From Bacillota bacterium (GTDB taxonomy: Bacteria > Bacillota > Sulfobacillia > JAJYWN01), in assembly GCA_021791495.1 (NCBI GenBank), contig JAJYWN010000033.1, positions 1-39,953 on the forward strand: DNA of 39,953 nt, given 5' to 3'. Under the pieces are notes generated by a model, which ran no database searches, was not told where the DNA came from, and was given only the letters and a program-made list of their open reading frames with translations. This document shows positions 33,070 to 39,953 of the stretch, one piece after another (positions within the stretch are counted from its first letter, which is position 1; each line of letters opens with the position of its first letter). The position numbers and the translations under genes were made by a program.

Positions 33070-34029
33070 CTAGAACGCGAACCGTTGGGTACCTATGGTT
33101 ATTGCCAACGGGCGGGCCCAGAGGTACTTGTTCGTGACTATCCGGTAGTCGAAGAAGTACAGCGCCCCACCGGTCGGGTCCGAACCAGCCACCGCCTGGC
33201 GGGCAGCCTTGATGGAGTCGGCCGAGGGTGCCCTGTTAATGGTGCCGTTGGACACTGGCTCGAACTGGTTCTTCTGGTAGATTACTCCCGATAGGGTGTT
33301 CGGGAATTGGGAGCTTAGCATACGGTTGATCACCACCGCGCCGACGGCCACCTTGCCCAGGTATGGTTCGATGCCTGCTTCGGCCTGAATGAGGTGGGCC
33401 AAAAGCATGATGTCCGCCTCGCCGGCCTGAATGCGGGGGTGGGTCCCGGAGCTGGACGGAGGTTGGTCGGGGGAGGCCGTCAGTCCGAGGGCCTTGTTCG
33501 TAGCCGCATCGACCACCGCCGTGACCGCAAGGCCGCGGTCGGCCTGGAATCGACAGAGGGCGGAAACGGTCTTTCCCATGAGCACGCCGTTCACCGGCCC
33601 AACGTCATACCCCTTGGCCGCCAGCGCCCGCTGCAACTGCTCCACACCGGGCCCGGTGTCGCCCACCGTAAACGGGTAAGCGCCGAGATTGGCTGTGACA
33701 TAGTGGAAGTGCTGGTTCAAGGCCTCCAGGATGGCGTCCCTGGTGGCGGCGTTCACCTTGCCCGTGACGGGGAGACCCCAGTCCCGCTGAAACGCGGATA
33801 CGCGGTTCCCGGTGACCGGGCCGAAGAAGCCTGTGTAGATCCTGACGGGGTAACCCAGAAGGTCGAGGTCGGACTGCAGCGCGGCTACCTGCGCATTTTG
33901 GTCACCGTACGATAGTGGAGCGGCTAGGGTGGCCGCCGCGGCGACCTGGGGGACTCCAAGCAAGACTGCGGATACGATGAGCAAAGACGAAGCGAGAAGA
34001 CGAATCGATTTGGTGAAGTGCCTTGGCAA
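33070..34029 (-). CDS. sleB: Spore cortex-lytic enzyme SleB-like hydrolase
   Basis: 319 residues: a signal peptide (hydrophobic LLASSLLIVSAVLLGVPQVA, cut near AAA-TLAAP), two peptidoglycan-binding domains (about 41-100 and 121-182, each ending AFQRDWGL / RFQADRGL), a Pro/Ser linker, and a Hydrolase_2 catalytic domain (205-319) with E217 in LIQAEAGIEPY, the family glutamate. The enzyme is a lytic transglycosylase of spore cortex, supporting a spore former. TTG at 34027-34029 is preferred because AGGAGG lies 8 nt upstream. An in-frame ATG at 34048-34050 places that site inside the gene. SleB is usually under sigma-G, and no clear site is seen. Confidence 0.9.
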   Translation of the reverse strand: MPRHFTKSIRLLASSLLIVSAVLLGVPQVAAAATLAAPLSYGDQNAQVAALQSDLDLLGYPVRIYTGFFGPVTGNRVSAFQRDWGLPVTGKVNAATRDAILEALNQHFHYVTANLGAYPFTVGDTGPGVEQLQRALAAKGYDVGPVNGVLMGKTVSALCRFQADRGLAVTAVVDAATNKALGLTASPDQPPSSSGTHPRIQAGEADIMLLAHLIQAEAGIEPYLGKVAVGAVVINRMLSSQFPNTLSGVIYQKNQFEPVSNGTINRAPSADSIKAARQAVAGSDPTGGALYFFDYRIVTNKYLWARPLAITIGTQRFAF

Positions 34030-34105
34030 AAGGCAAACCTCCTTTGTCATTCCTTTGATGGGCGGACGCCGGGAGTTTTCTTTGCAGGCAGGACGAGGGT
34101 TTGTT

Positions 34106-34147
34106 GGATGGACCCTGAACACATGGTAACATAACAAGGGTCCATCC
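34106..34147. repeat. Inverted repeat upstream of sleB
   Basis: 11-bp perfect arms GGATGGACCCT (34106-34116) and AGGGTCCATCC (34137-34147), spacer 20 nt. It lies 77-118 nt before the sleB start and may be an operator or a hairpin ending transcription entering from the right. Confidence 0.6.
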
Positions 34148-34243
34148 GTCAGGGCCCAAAATTGGTTTTAGCAGGTATAACCTGGAACCATCCAGTTTCA
34201 GGGCTCTGAGGACCTTGGATTCCAGACGGGACTACATGGCCTT

Positions 34244-34666
34244 CTATTGTGCCGCAGCCGCGACCGCGGCCAGGAGTTCTGTGGGGCTAAAGACCGGTAG
34301 AGTCGCCTTCGCGAAATCGCGCCCGTTCCGCGTAACGATGGCGGCCATGCCGTTCGCCTTGGCGGCCTCATGCAAGACGGCATCCTCATAATCCACGAAG
34401 TCGAGAGCGAGCGCTCTATCGAGCACGCCGCGATCGACATGAGCCACATCAAAGAGAGCGAGCAGCTCGCGCACCTGCGCACGGGCTTGCTCGCGCCCGA
34501 ATGATCGCGCGGCGATGTAGTAAACCGTCGTGGCGGTAGTGGCGCAGATCGAACCTTCAATCACGCCGGTGTCGACAAGGGTGAAAAGCTTGGCGGCGGC
34601 GTCGACGTGCGGCTCCCTGGCCAGAAGGACATCGAGGACCACATTCGTGTCGAACATGACCTTCAC
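34244..34666 (-). CDS. PIN-domain ribonuclease toxin (VapC-like)
   Basis: 140 residues. The acidic PIN residues are visible: D6 in MFDTNVVLDVLL, the central DFVDYEDAVLHEAA, and TRNGRDF near the end. Members cleave RNA, often tRNA or rRNA. The GTG at 34664-34666 overlaps the stop of the antitoxin gene by 4 nt (GTGA), the typical coupled arrangement. No truncation is visible. The C-terminal AAVAAAAQ is low complexity. Confidence 0.92.
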   Translation of the reverse strand: MKVMFDTNVVLDVLLAREPHVDAAAKLFTLVDTGVIEGSICATTATTVYYIAARSFGREQARAQVRELLALFDVAHVDRGVLDRALALDFVDYEDAVLHEAAKANGMAAIVTRNGRDFAKATLPVFSPTELLAAVAAAAQ

Positions 34667-34905
34667 TTGTGCTTGTCCTCCAGGTGGCGGCGATAGTCTT
34701 CTTCAGTCACGGCCCCGCCCTTTAGGGAACCGATGAGGGAACGCACACGGGGTGTAACCCTAATCTCGGGGACATCTTCATTCGCGTCGATGAGGGCAAA
34801 GTAATCGGCCACGAGCTTCGAAACGGACTTGCCCGATTTGGCCGCATGGTGTTTCACGTTGCGAATGAGCCGGTCGTCTAAGCGTAGTGTCAACTTGGTA
34901 TTCAT
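34663..34905 (-). CDS. Antitoxin of the PIN pair (ribbon-helix-helix-like)
   Basis: 80 residues: MNTKLTLRLDDRLIRNVKHH is a ribbon-helix-helix-like N-terminus, followed by AAKSGKSVSKLVADYF. The C-terminal half (VRSLIGSLKGGAVTEEDYRR) should bind the toxin. Families with this pattern (DUF6364-like) often precede PIN toxins. The ATG at 34903-34905 has AGGAGGTG 4 nt upstream; the longer frame from 34926 is unlikely. Expected to bind the dyad at 34917-34948 and repress the operon. Confidence 0.9.
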   Translation of the reverse strand: MNTKLTLRLDDRLIRNVKHHAAKSGKSVSKLVADYFALIDANEDVPEIRVTPRVRSLIGSLKGGAVTEEDYRRHLEDKHK

Positions 34906-34916
34906 GCGCCACCTCC

Positions 34917-34948
34917 TGACGTACATCTGTTACCTCTATTGTACGTCA
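34917..34948 (-). promoter_or_regulatory. Toxin-antitoxin operator overlapping a promoter
   Basis: Perfect 9-bp inverted repeat TGACGTACA (34917-34925) / TGTACGTCA (34940-34948). On the minus strand the -10 TACAAT (34938-34943) overlaps the upstream arm, with a -35-like TTTACG 17 nt further up. Binding of the antitoxin here would block RNA polymerase. Confidence 0.7.
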
Positions 34949-35058
34949 CGGCGTTCGACCCGTAAACCGCGGGTTGCAGTTTGATCTCCGAAAGGAATGA
35001 TCGCCCCTCCAGCTTAAGCTCCCCATGTATCCCTGATCTCAAGGGGGGAGACGGAGCA

Positions 35059-36006
35059 ATGAAGAGATACCTTACGCCCGAGGACGTCGATAGGGCGGGC
35101 AGCCTGATCCGCCGAGTCGGGCGAGCCGTCGACGTGGCGCGGTTTGATGCGCATTTCGCCACAGAGCCTGCCGCGAGAGCCATGGCCGTGGACACTGTCG
35201 TCAGGTGCCTGAGGGATTACTGGAACCCCGACGGCGGGTTCGGCCATGGGTTAGAGAGCGACTTTATGCTCCCGGATTCGTCTCCCATGGCTACGTCCAT
35301 AGGCCTGAGGTCTCTGGATGAGGTCGGGGCTGCCGCGGGCGACGACCTTGTCGCGCCGACCATCCGCTACCTTGAGCGGACTTTCGACCCTACGCGCCAA
35401 GGCTGGTTCGCGGTGCCCCGGCAGGTCAACGACCACCCGCATGCGCCGTGGTGGGGTTTCGATCCGAACGAAGGCGGCACGGTCATCGACCGGAGTTGGG
35501 GAAACCCTACCGCGGAACTCATCGGCTACATCTACAAGCACCGCTCGTTGGTGTCGGCGCTCGACGTCGAAGCCCTGGTCAACCACGCAGTTGATTACCT
35601 GAACAGCAAGCGGGAGTTCCCGTCGGAACATGAGGTCTTCTGCTTCATCGCCCTGCACAGGCTGCTTCCGGCGGAGATCTCAGAAGCGATTGAGCCCAAG
35701 CTCCGGGAGGCTGTCCGGAGCCTGGTAAGGACCGACCCCCGCGAGTGGGGCCACTACGTCCCCCGGCCTCACCACTTCGCGAGTGACCCATCGCTGGCCG
35801 AGATGTTCGGTTTTGGCCCCGATGTCATGGATCCGGACCTGGATGACCTCGCGGCGTCCGTCAAACGCGATGGCGCTCTCTATCCCGTGTGGAGGTGGGG
35901 CCAGTACCCTGAAGCGTGGGAGAGGGCGAAGCAGCATTGGACCGGTTATATCACGCTCCGGGCTCTGTTGGTGCTGAGAGCCTTCGGCCGATGCGAGCCT
36001 CGATGA
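35059..36006 (+). CDS. Alpha/alpha-toroid-like (prenyltransferase/squalene-cyclase-repeat type) protein
   Basis: 315 residues. Repeated helical segments with Trp and Gly-Phe-Gly turns (CLRDYWNPDGGFGHGLESDF, RQGWFAVP, PWWGFDPNE, GNPTAELIGYIYKH) suggest a terpenoid-cyclase / prenyltransferase toroid fold. Members of this loosely annotated group are mostly uncharacterised. The DxDD motif of class II cyclases is not seen, so cyclase activity is unlikely. ATG at 35059-35061 has GGGGGGAG 8 nt upstream; the frame to 34981 is unlikely coding. It converges with the second Imm-5-like gene (40 nt apart). Confidence 0.75.
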   Translation: MKRYLTPEDVDRAGSLIRRVGRAVDVARFDAHFATEPAARAMAVDTVVRCLRDYWNPDGGFGHGLESDFMLPDSSPMATSIGLRSLDEVGAAAGDDLVAPTIRYLERTFDPTRQGWFAVPRQVNDHPHAPWWGFDPNEGGTVIDRSWGNPTAELIGYIYKHRSLVSALDVEALVNHAVDYLNSKREFPSEHEVFCFIALHRLLPAEISEAIEPKLREAVRSLVRTDPREWGHYVPRPHHFASDPSLAEMFGFGPDVMDPDLDDLAASVKRDGALYPVWRWGQYPEAWERAKQHWTGYITLRALLVLRAFGRCEPR

Positions 36007-36045
36007 CCGCAATGGCGATGGATCTGATGTTGAAAACCGCGCCGC

Positions 36046-36603
36046 TCAGGCCTCGAGGCCTTGGACCGGACCTCGGATGCCCGCATCCAGCTCATAGAGG
36101 AGCATGTCCAGGCGACTCTTTCCGGCTTGACGAGAGGGCATCTGCAGCAGGACTTCGCGCACTTCAAGGGTGACGTGTTCGATTGCCCAACGAACCTCAC
36201 CATCGCCGATGCTTGGATCGCCGCCGTGGTCGAGTTCAAGTGCCAGAGCGGCATAGGCCGCCGGACCGACAATGTGCTTTGTTTGCTGGACATCCGCCAA
36301 TGGATGCGTGTAGGCGCTCGACGCCGCAAGGCACGCGGCGTTGGCGGCGGCGGCTGCCGCGGGATCGTCCGCCTCGCGTGCAGCGGCATACGCCGACAAG
36401 GCAAGGGTACGCAACTGAGTCGTTCGCCTTCCCCCAGCGGCGAACACCCGAATGCCTCCAATCGCGGCACGGGGCCGGGAATCTGAATCAGCATGCTTCT
36501 CATATATGGGCAGCGCTCTTTCCGCGCAGTCCGCGGCCCAGCTCCCCAAGGCCCTAAGTGACTTCAGGGTTAGCGCGAAGTACTTCTTGAACTCGCGACC
36601 CAT
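36046..36603 (-). CDS. Imm-5-like (putative immunity) protein, copy 2
   Basis: 185 residues, helical and Ala-rich: SWAADCAERALPIYEKHADS, DSRPRAAIGGIRVFA, LSAYAAAREADDPAAAAAAN, ending in LLQMPSRQAG and LDMLLYELDA. It shares WAADCA, D-RPR-AI and AAARE with the 32387 gene, and may be an ancient duplicate. The ATG at 36601-36603 has AAGGAGG 6 nt upstream. No adjacent toxin with a recognisable domain is seen. Confidence 0.8.
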   Translation of the reverse strand: MGREFKKYFALTLKSLRALGSWAADCAERALPIYEKHADSDSRPRAAIGGIRVFAAGGRRTTQLRTLALSAYAAAREADDPAAAAAANAACLAASSAYTHPLADVQQTKHIVGPAAYAALALELDHGGDPSIGDGEVRWAIEHVTLEVREVLLQMPSRQAGKSRLDMLLYELDAGIRGPVQGLEA

Positions 36604-36847
36604 CCTTTGCCTCCTTACGCTACGGGTACTACAAGGCTACGCTCGGTCCGGCGAGGACGCCTGACGGTAGAACACAGCCGCCCGTTCGAAGAGGGGGCGG
36701 CTGCAGCGCCTGCTGTTTGCTTCAAGGTCACTTCAGGATTCCCTTTGCAGACGCTGTTTGATCAGGTGGCGCTGCCGTCTGCGGAATGGGCAACGGCATA
36801 AGCACCACCGCCGCTCGGCCCCTGTCCGTTAGGCGCATCCAGTAGGG
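36604..36847. other. Intergenic region with a GC-rich hairpin
   Basis: About 245 nt between the divergent Imm-5-like and MNT genes. Perfect 9-bp stem CAGCCGCCC / GGGCGGCTG at 36675-36703, loop 11 nt, without T-run. Its role is unclear. Confidence 0.5.
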
Positions 36848-36853
36848 TATAAT
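36848..36853 (+). promoter_or_regulatory. -10 box (TATAAT) of the MNT gene
   Basis: Perfect TATAAT 20 nt before the ATG at 36874 with AAGGAGGTGG between them, so the leader is very short. No good -35 at 17 nt upstream. Confidence 0.6.
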
Positions 36854-36873
36854 AGGGGAAGGAGGTGGTCCCC

Positions 36874-37176
36874 ATGCTCACAAGAGACAGAGCTGTCCAG
36901 CTGCTTCGCCAGAACCGGGAGTATCTGAGCGCTGAGTTTGGCGTGAGCAGGATTGGCCTCTTCGGCTCGGTCGCCCGTGACGAGTCTACGGACTCCAGCG
37001 ATGTCGACATAGTCGTCGAGTTCAGCCGGCCTATCGGGTTTCGGTTCGTCGACCTTGCGGACTATCTGGAAGGCCTGCTGGGCCACAAGGTCGACCTCCT
37101 TACATCAGCCGGAGTCCGGGCGATCCAGTCTCCGCACATCTTCAAGTCGATCTCTGAGGGCGTCGTCTATGTCTAA
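36874..37176 (+). CDS. MNT-type nucleotidyltransferase antitoxin (MntA-like)
   Basis: 100 residues. The minimal nucleotidyltransferase motif is complete: RIGLFGSVARDESTDSSDVD followed by IVVEF, with the GS and D-x-D pair. C-terminal helices (FVDLADYLEGLLGHKVDLLT) are typical. In intact modules this protein AMPylates and silences a HEPN ribonuclease. ATG at 36874-36876, 5 nt after GGAGGTGG. The HEPN gene starts at the overlapping ATG (37169) but is cut to 18 codons, so the antitoxin is an orphan. Confidence 0.9.
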   Translation: MLTRDRAVQLLRQNREYLSAEFGVSRIGLFGSVARDESTDSSDVDIVVEFSRPIGFRFVDLADYLEGLLGHKVDLLTSAGVRAIQSPHIFKSISEGVVYV

Positions 37177-37225
37177 ACGATCCGACTCAGAGCTTCTCCA
37201 GGACATCCTCAGCGCTGCCCACTGA
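37169..37225 (+). pseudogene. Truncated HEPN toxin (HepT-like) remnant
   Basis: ATG at 37169-37171 overlaps the MNT stop. It reads MSKRSDSELLQDILSAAH then TGA at 37223-37225. The first residues match the usual HEPN start (MS-R-D--LL-DIL-A). After the stop the sequence no longer resembles HEPN, so the rest is deleted. The catalytic R-x4-6-H is missing. Confidence 0.65.
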
Positions 37226-37259
37226 GCCATTGCTTGGCATCCGGTGCCGTCAAGACGGC

Positions 37260-38264
37260 TTAGGTCAGACCGCGCAGCGCGGCAGCTTCCGCACGCAGTT
37301 CGGCCTGGTATGCGACCGGATCGTCGACGCCGGCATCGGCAGGATTAGCCAGGTGCCAAGTCACCGAGGCTTGCATGCAGGCGTCTGGTGCCATTTCTTC
37401 AGCGTATCCCAGGAGGTGTCGGATCTTGGTGGTGTCGGCCACCATGTGTTGCTGCTGGGTGCTAAGAAAGGCAAGGTGCTTTGGAAGTACGGCGTCGGGT
37501 ACCAGGCGGATATCGGCAGCAATGCCTGCCGCCCGACCGATGGCCTCGGCCCACTGGTACATGGTCAACACGACCGGCTCCCCGACATTGAAGACATGCC
37601 CGGGGGCCTGATCCGATTCGGCGGCCAGGACGATGGCGCGCGCGGCCTCCTTCGCAAAGACACGATGCCAGAGCCAAGCGCTGCCGCCTCCCATCACGAT
37701 GGGAACCCCGTCCAGGATCCGCCGCAGAAACATCCGCTCCCGGCGTTGCCCATCGTGGGGTCCATAGACCATCGGGAGGCGGACGACCGTCGCCGGGAAA
37801 CCTGAGCCCGCTCCTAGGACCGTACGCTCCATCAGGATCTTATCGTACTGCTCCATCCCTGGATGCTTACCCCGGTAGAGATAGAGAGTGGGGCGTAGCG
37901 GTGCCTCTTCGCCGAGGGGCACAGCGTCGGTGGCGGGGCCGCCGGTTTGCACGGCCTCCCACGCCCGGTACACGTCCATGCTGCTGACGTGAACGCTATG
38001 GGCGACGCGTCCTCTGAAAGCATCCACCACCCAACGTGAGTCCCTATCGTTCATGGCATGCATATCGATCAGGGCGTCGAAGGCCACCCCTGCCGTCCGT
38101 GCCGCCAGCTCGCGACGTTCGCCGTGCAGGTGGGCGACGGGGAACTCCCACGCGGCTTCGTGGGCGCCCCGATGGAAGACCGTAACCTGGTGACCGCGCC
38201 TGTTCAACTCCTCCACCACGTGCCGTCCAACGAATCTCGTGCCGCCGATGACCAGAACTCGCAC
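37260..38264 (-). CDS. NAD-dependent epimerase/dehydratase-type (extended SDR) protein
   Basis: 334 residues. Rossmann motif VRVLVIGGTRFVGRH at the very N-terminus, SSMDVY (about 94-99), VRLPMVYGPHDGQRRERMFL and HRVFAKEAARAIVLAAE are typical of atypical extended SDRs. The canonical YxxxK is not clear; QYDKILMERTVL occupies its place, so catalysis may differ. GTG at 38262-38264 is chosen, with GGAGGTG 6 nt upstream; an ATG five codons earlier (38277-38279) is the alternative. It is convergent with the MNT/HEPN remnant. Substrate: probably a nucleotide-sugar or similar, not determined. Confidence 0.9.
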   Translation of the reverse strand: MRVLVIGGTRFVGRHVVEELNRRGHQVTVFHRGAHEAAWEFPVAHLHGERRELAARTAGVAFDALIDMHAMNDRDSRWVVDAFRGRVAHSVHVSSMDVYRAWEAVQTGGPATDAVPLGEEAPLRPTLYLYRGKHPGMEQYDKILMERTVLGAGSGFPATVVRLPMVYGPHDGQRRERMFLRRILDGVPIVMGGGSAWLWHRVFAKEAARAIVLAAESDQAPGHVFNVGEPVVLTMYQWAEAIGRAAGIAADIRLVPDAVLPKHLAFLSTQQQHMVADTTKIRHLLGYAEEMAPDACMQASVTWHLANPADAGVDDPVAYQAELRAEAAALRGLT

Positions 38265-38345
38265 GCCCTCCACCTCCATATCCCATCTCGCGCCACAACA
38301 CGGTTCGCCCGTGGCGATGCTCCGCCCGGCGCGCCAAGAGATGAA

Positions 38346-38924
38346 CTAACGGCCCGTTTTCAAGGACTGGCCTTGCTCCATCAGGCGCCGTCCCAGCGAG
38401 TAGTAGGCAGTCGGTGCGTAGATAACCGGCTTCAAGGCCGGGATGTCGACTGTGCCACGCTCGGCGGTGCCTATGCCTTCGTCTACCAGGATGTTCTCCA
38501 CCTCACCGAAGAAGATTGTGGCGTCCCCCCAATCGAGTGTGCGGGCCACGCGACACTCATAGGTCCAGGGAGAGAGGCTGGGTAGCGGGACGTCGAGCAC
38601 CGCCCCCCGCTCCCAAGCCATGCCCGTGTCGGCTACCTTGTCGGCGGTGAGGCCGGAGACGCTGCCGCAGTAGTCAGCCGCTTCCAAGAGGTCTTCGATC
38701 ACAAGCGAAGCCGAAAAGACACCCGCTTCGAGGATTCTAAGCGTAGTGGCTTTCTTGCGGGCGTTGCGTCCCACAAACATGAGGGTGGGCGGGTTAAGAC
38801 CGGCAAAGGTGACCCAAGTCTTCAGGCTGAAAATTGGGCGGCCGTCCTGGGCGAAGCAGCCCACCAGATAGGCCGGCTGGGGGAAGAAGCCCCTCTGGGG
38901 AGCTACGGAGCGTTTAGTCAACAT
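38346..38924 (-). CDS. Flavin reductase-like domain protein
   Basis: 192 residues. FMN-binding split-barrel of the flavin reductase type: FFPQPAYLVGCFAQDGRPIF, WVTFAGLNPPTLMFVGRNAR, KKATTLRILEAGVFSASLVI and the C-terminal IFFGEVENILVD. Only the part from the ATG at 38922-38924 is protein-like; the longer frame is a shadow of the PPOX pseudogene. It overlaps that gene's stop by 11 nt, so the two once formed an operon. Redox partner unknown. Confidence 0.88.
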   Translation of the reverse strand: MLTKRSVAPQRGFFPQPAYLVGCFAQDGRPIFSLKTWVTFAGLNPPTLMFVGRNARKKATTLRILEAGVFSASLVIEDLLEAADYCGSVSGLTADKVADTGMAWERGAVLDVPLPSLSPWTYECRVARTLDWGDATIFFGEVENILVDEGIGTAERGTVDIPALKPVIYAPTAYYSLGRRLMEQGQSLKTGR

Positions 38925-39304
38925 CGAACGACTTCTTCTCCAAGCTATGGTAGTAATCGCCCTGCCTGGCGCGGAAGCGCAGAACGGAGTAGTCGGGATC
39001 GCTCGGCCCAAGGGGGTAGTACTTCGTCCACCCGTCTTTCCCGAGCAGGGCTTTGAGCGCCGGGTCACTGACGACCTCCATGTCACCGACGAGCATGAGG
39101 CCCTCTACTCTTTCAAAGTCCACGAAATAGATGCCGGCCCGTCTGTCCTGCCTGAACTGAGCCACTCGCCTGGAAGACGTGAAACATGCCTTTGATGTTC
39201 GGGTAGCCGCCTTCACCGATGGACCCCACCAGGGCGCTACGGCTCTGCTCGACCAAGGCCAACGCGCTCGCGAACACCTGCTCCAATTCCATACTCCGTT
39301 CCAT
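38914..39304 (-). pseudogene. Pyridoxamine 5'-phosphate oxidase-family protein with internal deletion
   Basis: N-terminal part from 39304: MELEQVFASALALVEQSRSA, then SIGEGGYPNIKGMF, in one frame. C-terminal part SSRRVAQFRQDRRAGIYFVD, then GLMLVGDMEVVSDPALKALL and YYPLGPSDPDYSVLRF in another. They join at about 39178-39188 and lack the usual ~20 residues around the STNTSSRRVAQF strand, with a frame change. The family (general stress protein 26-like) binds FMN or F420, so this copy should be inactive. Start: ATG at 39302-39304 or 39290-39292. Confidence 0.8.
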
Positions 39305-39343
39305 CCTCCCTACACCCTCCTACACTCCACCCTACGCCCCACC
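39305..39343. repeat. Short degenerate tandem repeat
   Basis: Low-complexity stretch of CCTAC(A/G)CC-like units between MarR and the PPOX pseudogene (39307-39352), about six imperfect copies. No function assigned. Confidence 0.5.
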
Positions 39344-39784
39344 CTATACCCCGCCGAGGTTCTTCAGGATCCGGTCCAGGTAACTCTCGAACACGTCGAT
39401 CTCCGCGCCGGTAAACCCTTGATAGAAGAGGTCCGTCATCTCCGCCGATACCTGGTCGTAGGAGCGGCGGAGTGCCTGGTGCGAAGCGGTCAGGCGGATG
39501 ATCTGCTTGCGGCGGTCGGTCTCCGAGGGCCCGCGCGACAGGTGGCCGGCTCTCTCTAGGTTATCGAGCATGCGGGTGAGGGTCGACGGGCCCAGCCCCG
39601 TGCGCCTGGCCAAGGTTTCGATGGGCACGCCGTCCTCCTGCCACAAGGCGAACAGAATGCGGCCCTGAGCCGGGTTCAGGTCGTGGACGCCGTGCTCCTT
39701 CAGCTTGCGGGCGAAGACGCGGCCGGCCAGCTGGTGGACCTTGGAGATGAGAAAACCACCTCGACGAAGGGGCGATTCGGGCAT
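39344..39784 (-). CDS. MarR-family transcriptional regulator
   Basis: 146 residues: winged helix with GRILFALWQEDGVPIETLAR, TGLGPSTLTRMLDNLERAGH as recognition helix and the wing SRGPSETDRRKQIIRLTA. The first helix is preceded by KLKEHGVHDLNPAQG. ATG at 39782-39784, GGGAGG 10 nt upstream; the longer frame to 39943 is rejected. It lies just before the PPOX/flavin reductase genes and probably regulated them and the divergent gene at the right edge. Confidence 0.93.
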   Translation of the reverse strand: MPESPLRRGGFLISKVHQLAGRVFARKLKEHGVHDLNPAQGRILFALWQEDGVPIETLARRTGLGPSTLTRMLDNLERAGHLSRGPSETDRRKQIIRLTASHQALRRSYDQVSAEMTDLFYQGFTGAEIDVFESYLDRILKNLGGV

Positions 39785-39818
39785 GTTTGGCTTGCCTCCC
39801 AGGGAACGACTGCTTAGA

Positions 39819-39840
39819 TATACAATATTACGGTATACAA
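39819..39840. promoter_or_regulatory. Operator-like repeats upstream of marR
   Basis: Direct repeats TATACAA at 39819-39825 and 39834-39840, 15 bp apart, within an AT-rich pocket. On the minus strand TTGCCG and TATTGT at 17-nt spacing form a plausible promoter covering these sites. Confidence 0.5.
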
Positions 39841-39875
39841 CTAACGGCAAGGGCTCAAACACAAAGGCGGAGCCT

Positions 39876-39953
39876 TTGGCACACGAGCCATTCGAGGAGA
39901 AGACGGAGCCGCTCGCAGCGATATTGCGCGAGCAGCAGGTCAATGAGATCGGA
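39876..39953 (+). CDS. N-terminal fragment of a divergent gene running off the window
   Basis: From TTG at 39876-39878, an open frame of 26 codons reads LAHEPFEEKTEPLAAILREQ, then QVNEIG, to the window end, with AGGCGGAG just upstream and a stop (TAA) above. Protein-like, helical, but too short to identify. Divergent from the MarR gene. Confidence 0.45.
   Translation, partial: MAHEPFEEKTEPLAAILREQQVNEIG

Noticed and set aside
37230-37805. 191-codon plus-strand frame after the HEPN remnant
   Set aside because: Considered as a continuation of the toxin, but it is the antisense of the epimerase and has no HEPN residues.
39307-39352. Repeat stretch considered as a CRISPR fragment
   Set aside because: Units are ~8 nt, degenerate, and lack spacers.

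Overview
The window looks like the chromosome of a GC-rich, endospore-forming member of the Bacillota (Firmicutes). Four things support this. The order tadA - two tRNA-Ser - long SRP RNA with an Alu part - dnaX at the left edge is the Bacillus/Clostridium arrangement. A SleB-type spore cortex hydrolase is present. Strong AGGAGG ribosome binding sites are combined with many GTG and TTG starts. A copper-amine-oxidase-type 'stalk' domain, common in Gram-positive surface proteins, is also found. I cannot name the genus. No rRNA operon, CRISPR array, phage or complete insertion sequence is visible.

Layout. 1-2.9 kb is core information processing (dnaX, ffs, tRNA-Ser GGA and CGA, tadA), all on the minus strand. 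2.9-9.3 kb is mixed: a TPR protein with a coupled upstream gene, a Nim/PPOX-like flavoprotein, a creatininase-family hydrolase with a short-chain dehydrogenase (two-gene operon), a secreted protein, a class D beta-lactamase and small membrane ORFs. 9.4-9.7 kb holds an uncharacterised 276-bp element bounded by 24-bp inverted repeats. 9.9-12.8 kb is one large exported protein with a degenerate metallopeptidase motif and a stalk domain. 12.8-17.3 kb holds an AHSA1-type protein, a frameshifted phosphotransferase, a membrane protein, a frameshifted MalT-like STAND/TPR protein, and the tail of an XRE regulator joined to a copy of the phosphotransferase gene end.

17.3-23.3 kb is an efflux and metal-stress block. 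ChrB-like protein and MFS transporter form one unit behind two GTAA-N6-TTAC sites. ArsR regulator, Cd/Zn-type P1B ATPase and NhaC-type antiporter form a second unit behind a perfect 18-bp operator and a good sigma-A promoter. 23.6-25.0 kb is an envelope-stress pair (PspA plus a coiled-coil partner). 25.1-29.2 kb is a DUF3160 lipoprotein overlapping a CapA-type protein.

29.2-39.9 kb is an accessory region: a convergent pair of paralogous ~65-residue proteins next to a membrane/GAF-like protein, a nucleotidyltransferase with an Imm-5-like protein, SleB, a PIN toxin-antitoxin pair with its operator, an alpha/alpha-toroid-like protein, a second Imm-5-like protein, an MNT antitoxin whose HEPN toxin is cut to 18 codons, an epimerase, a flavin reductase, a deleted PPOX gene and a MarR regulator. 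Six broken genes (XRE, MerR, HEPN, PPOX, phosphotransferase, STAND ATPase) indicate decay or, for the two single-base frameshifts, possible sequence errors. The best candidates for something undescribed are the paralogous small-protein/membrane-GAF locus (29.7-30.9 kb) and the inverted-repeat element (9.4-9.7 kb).
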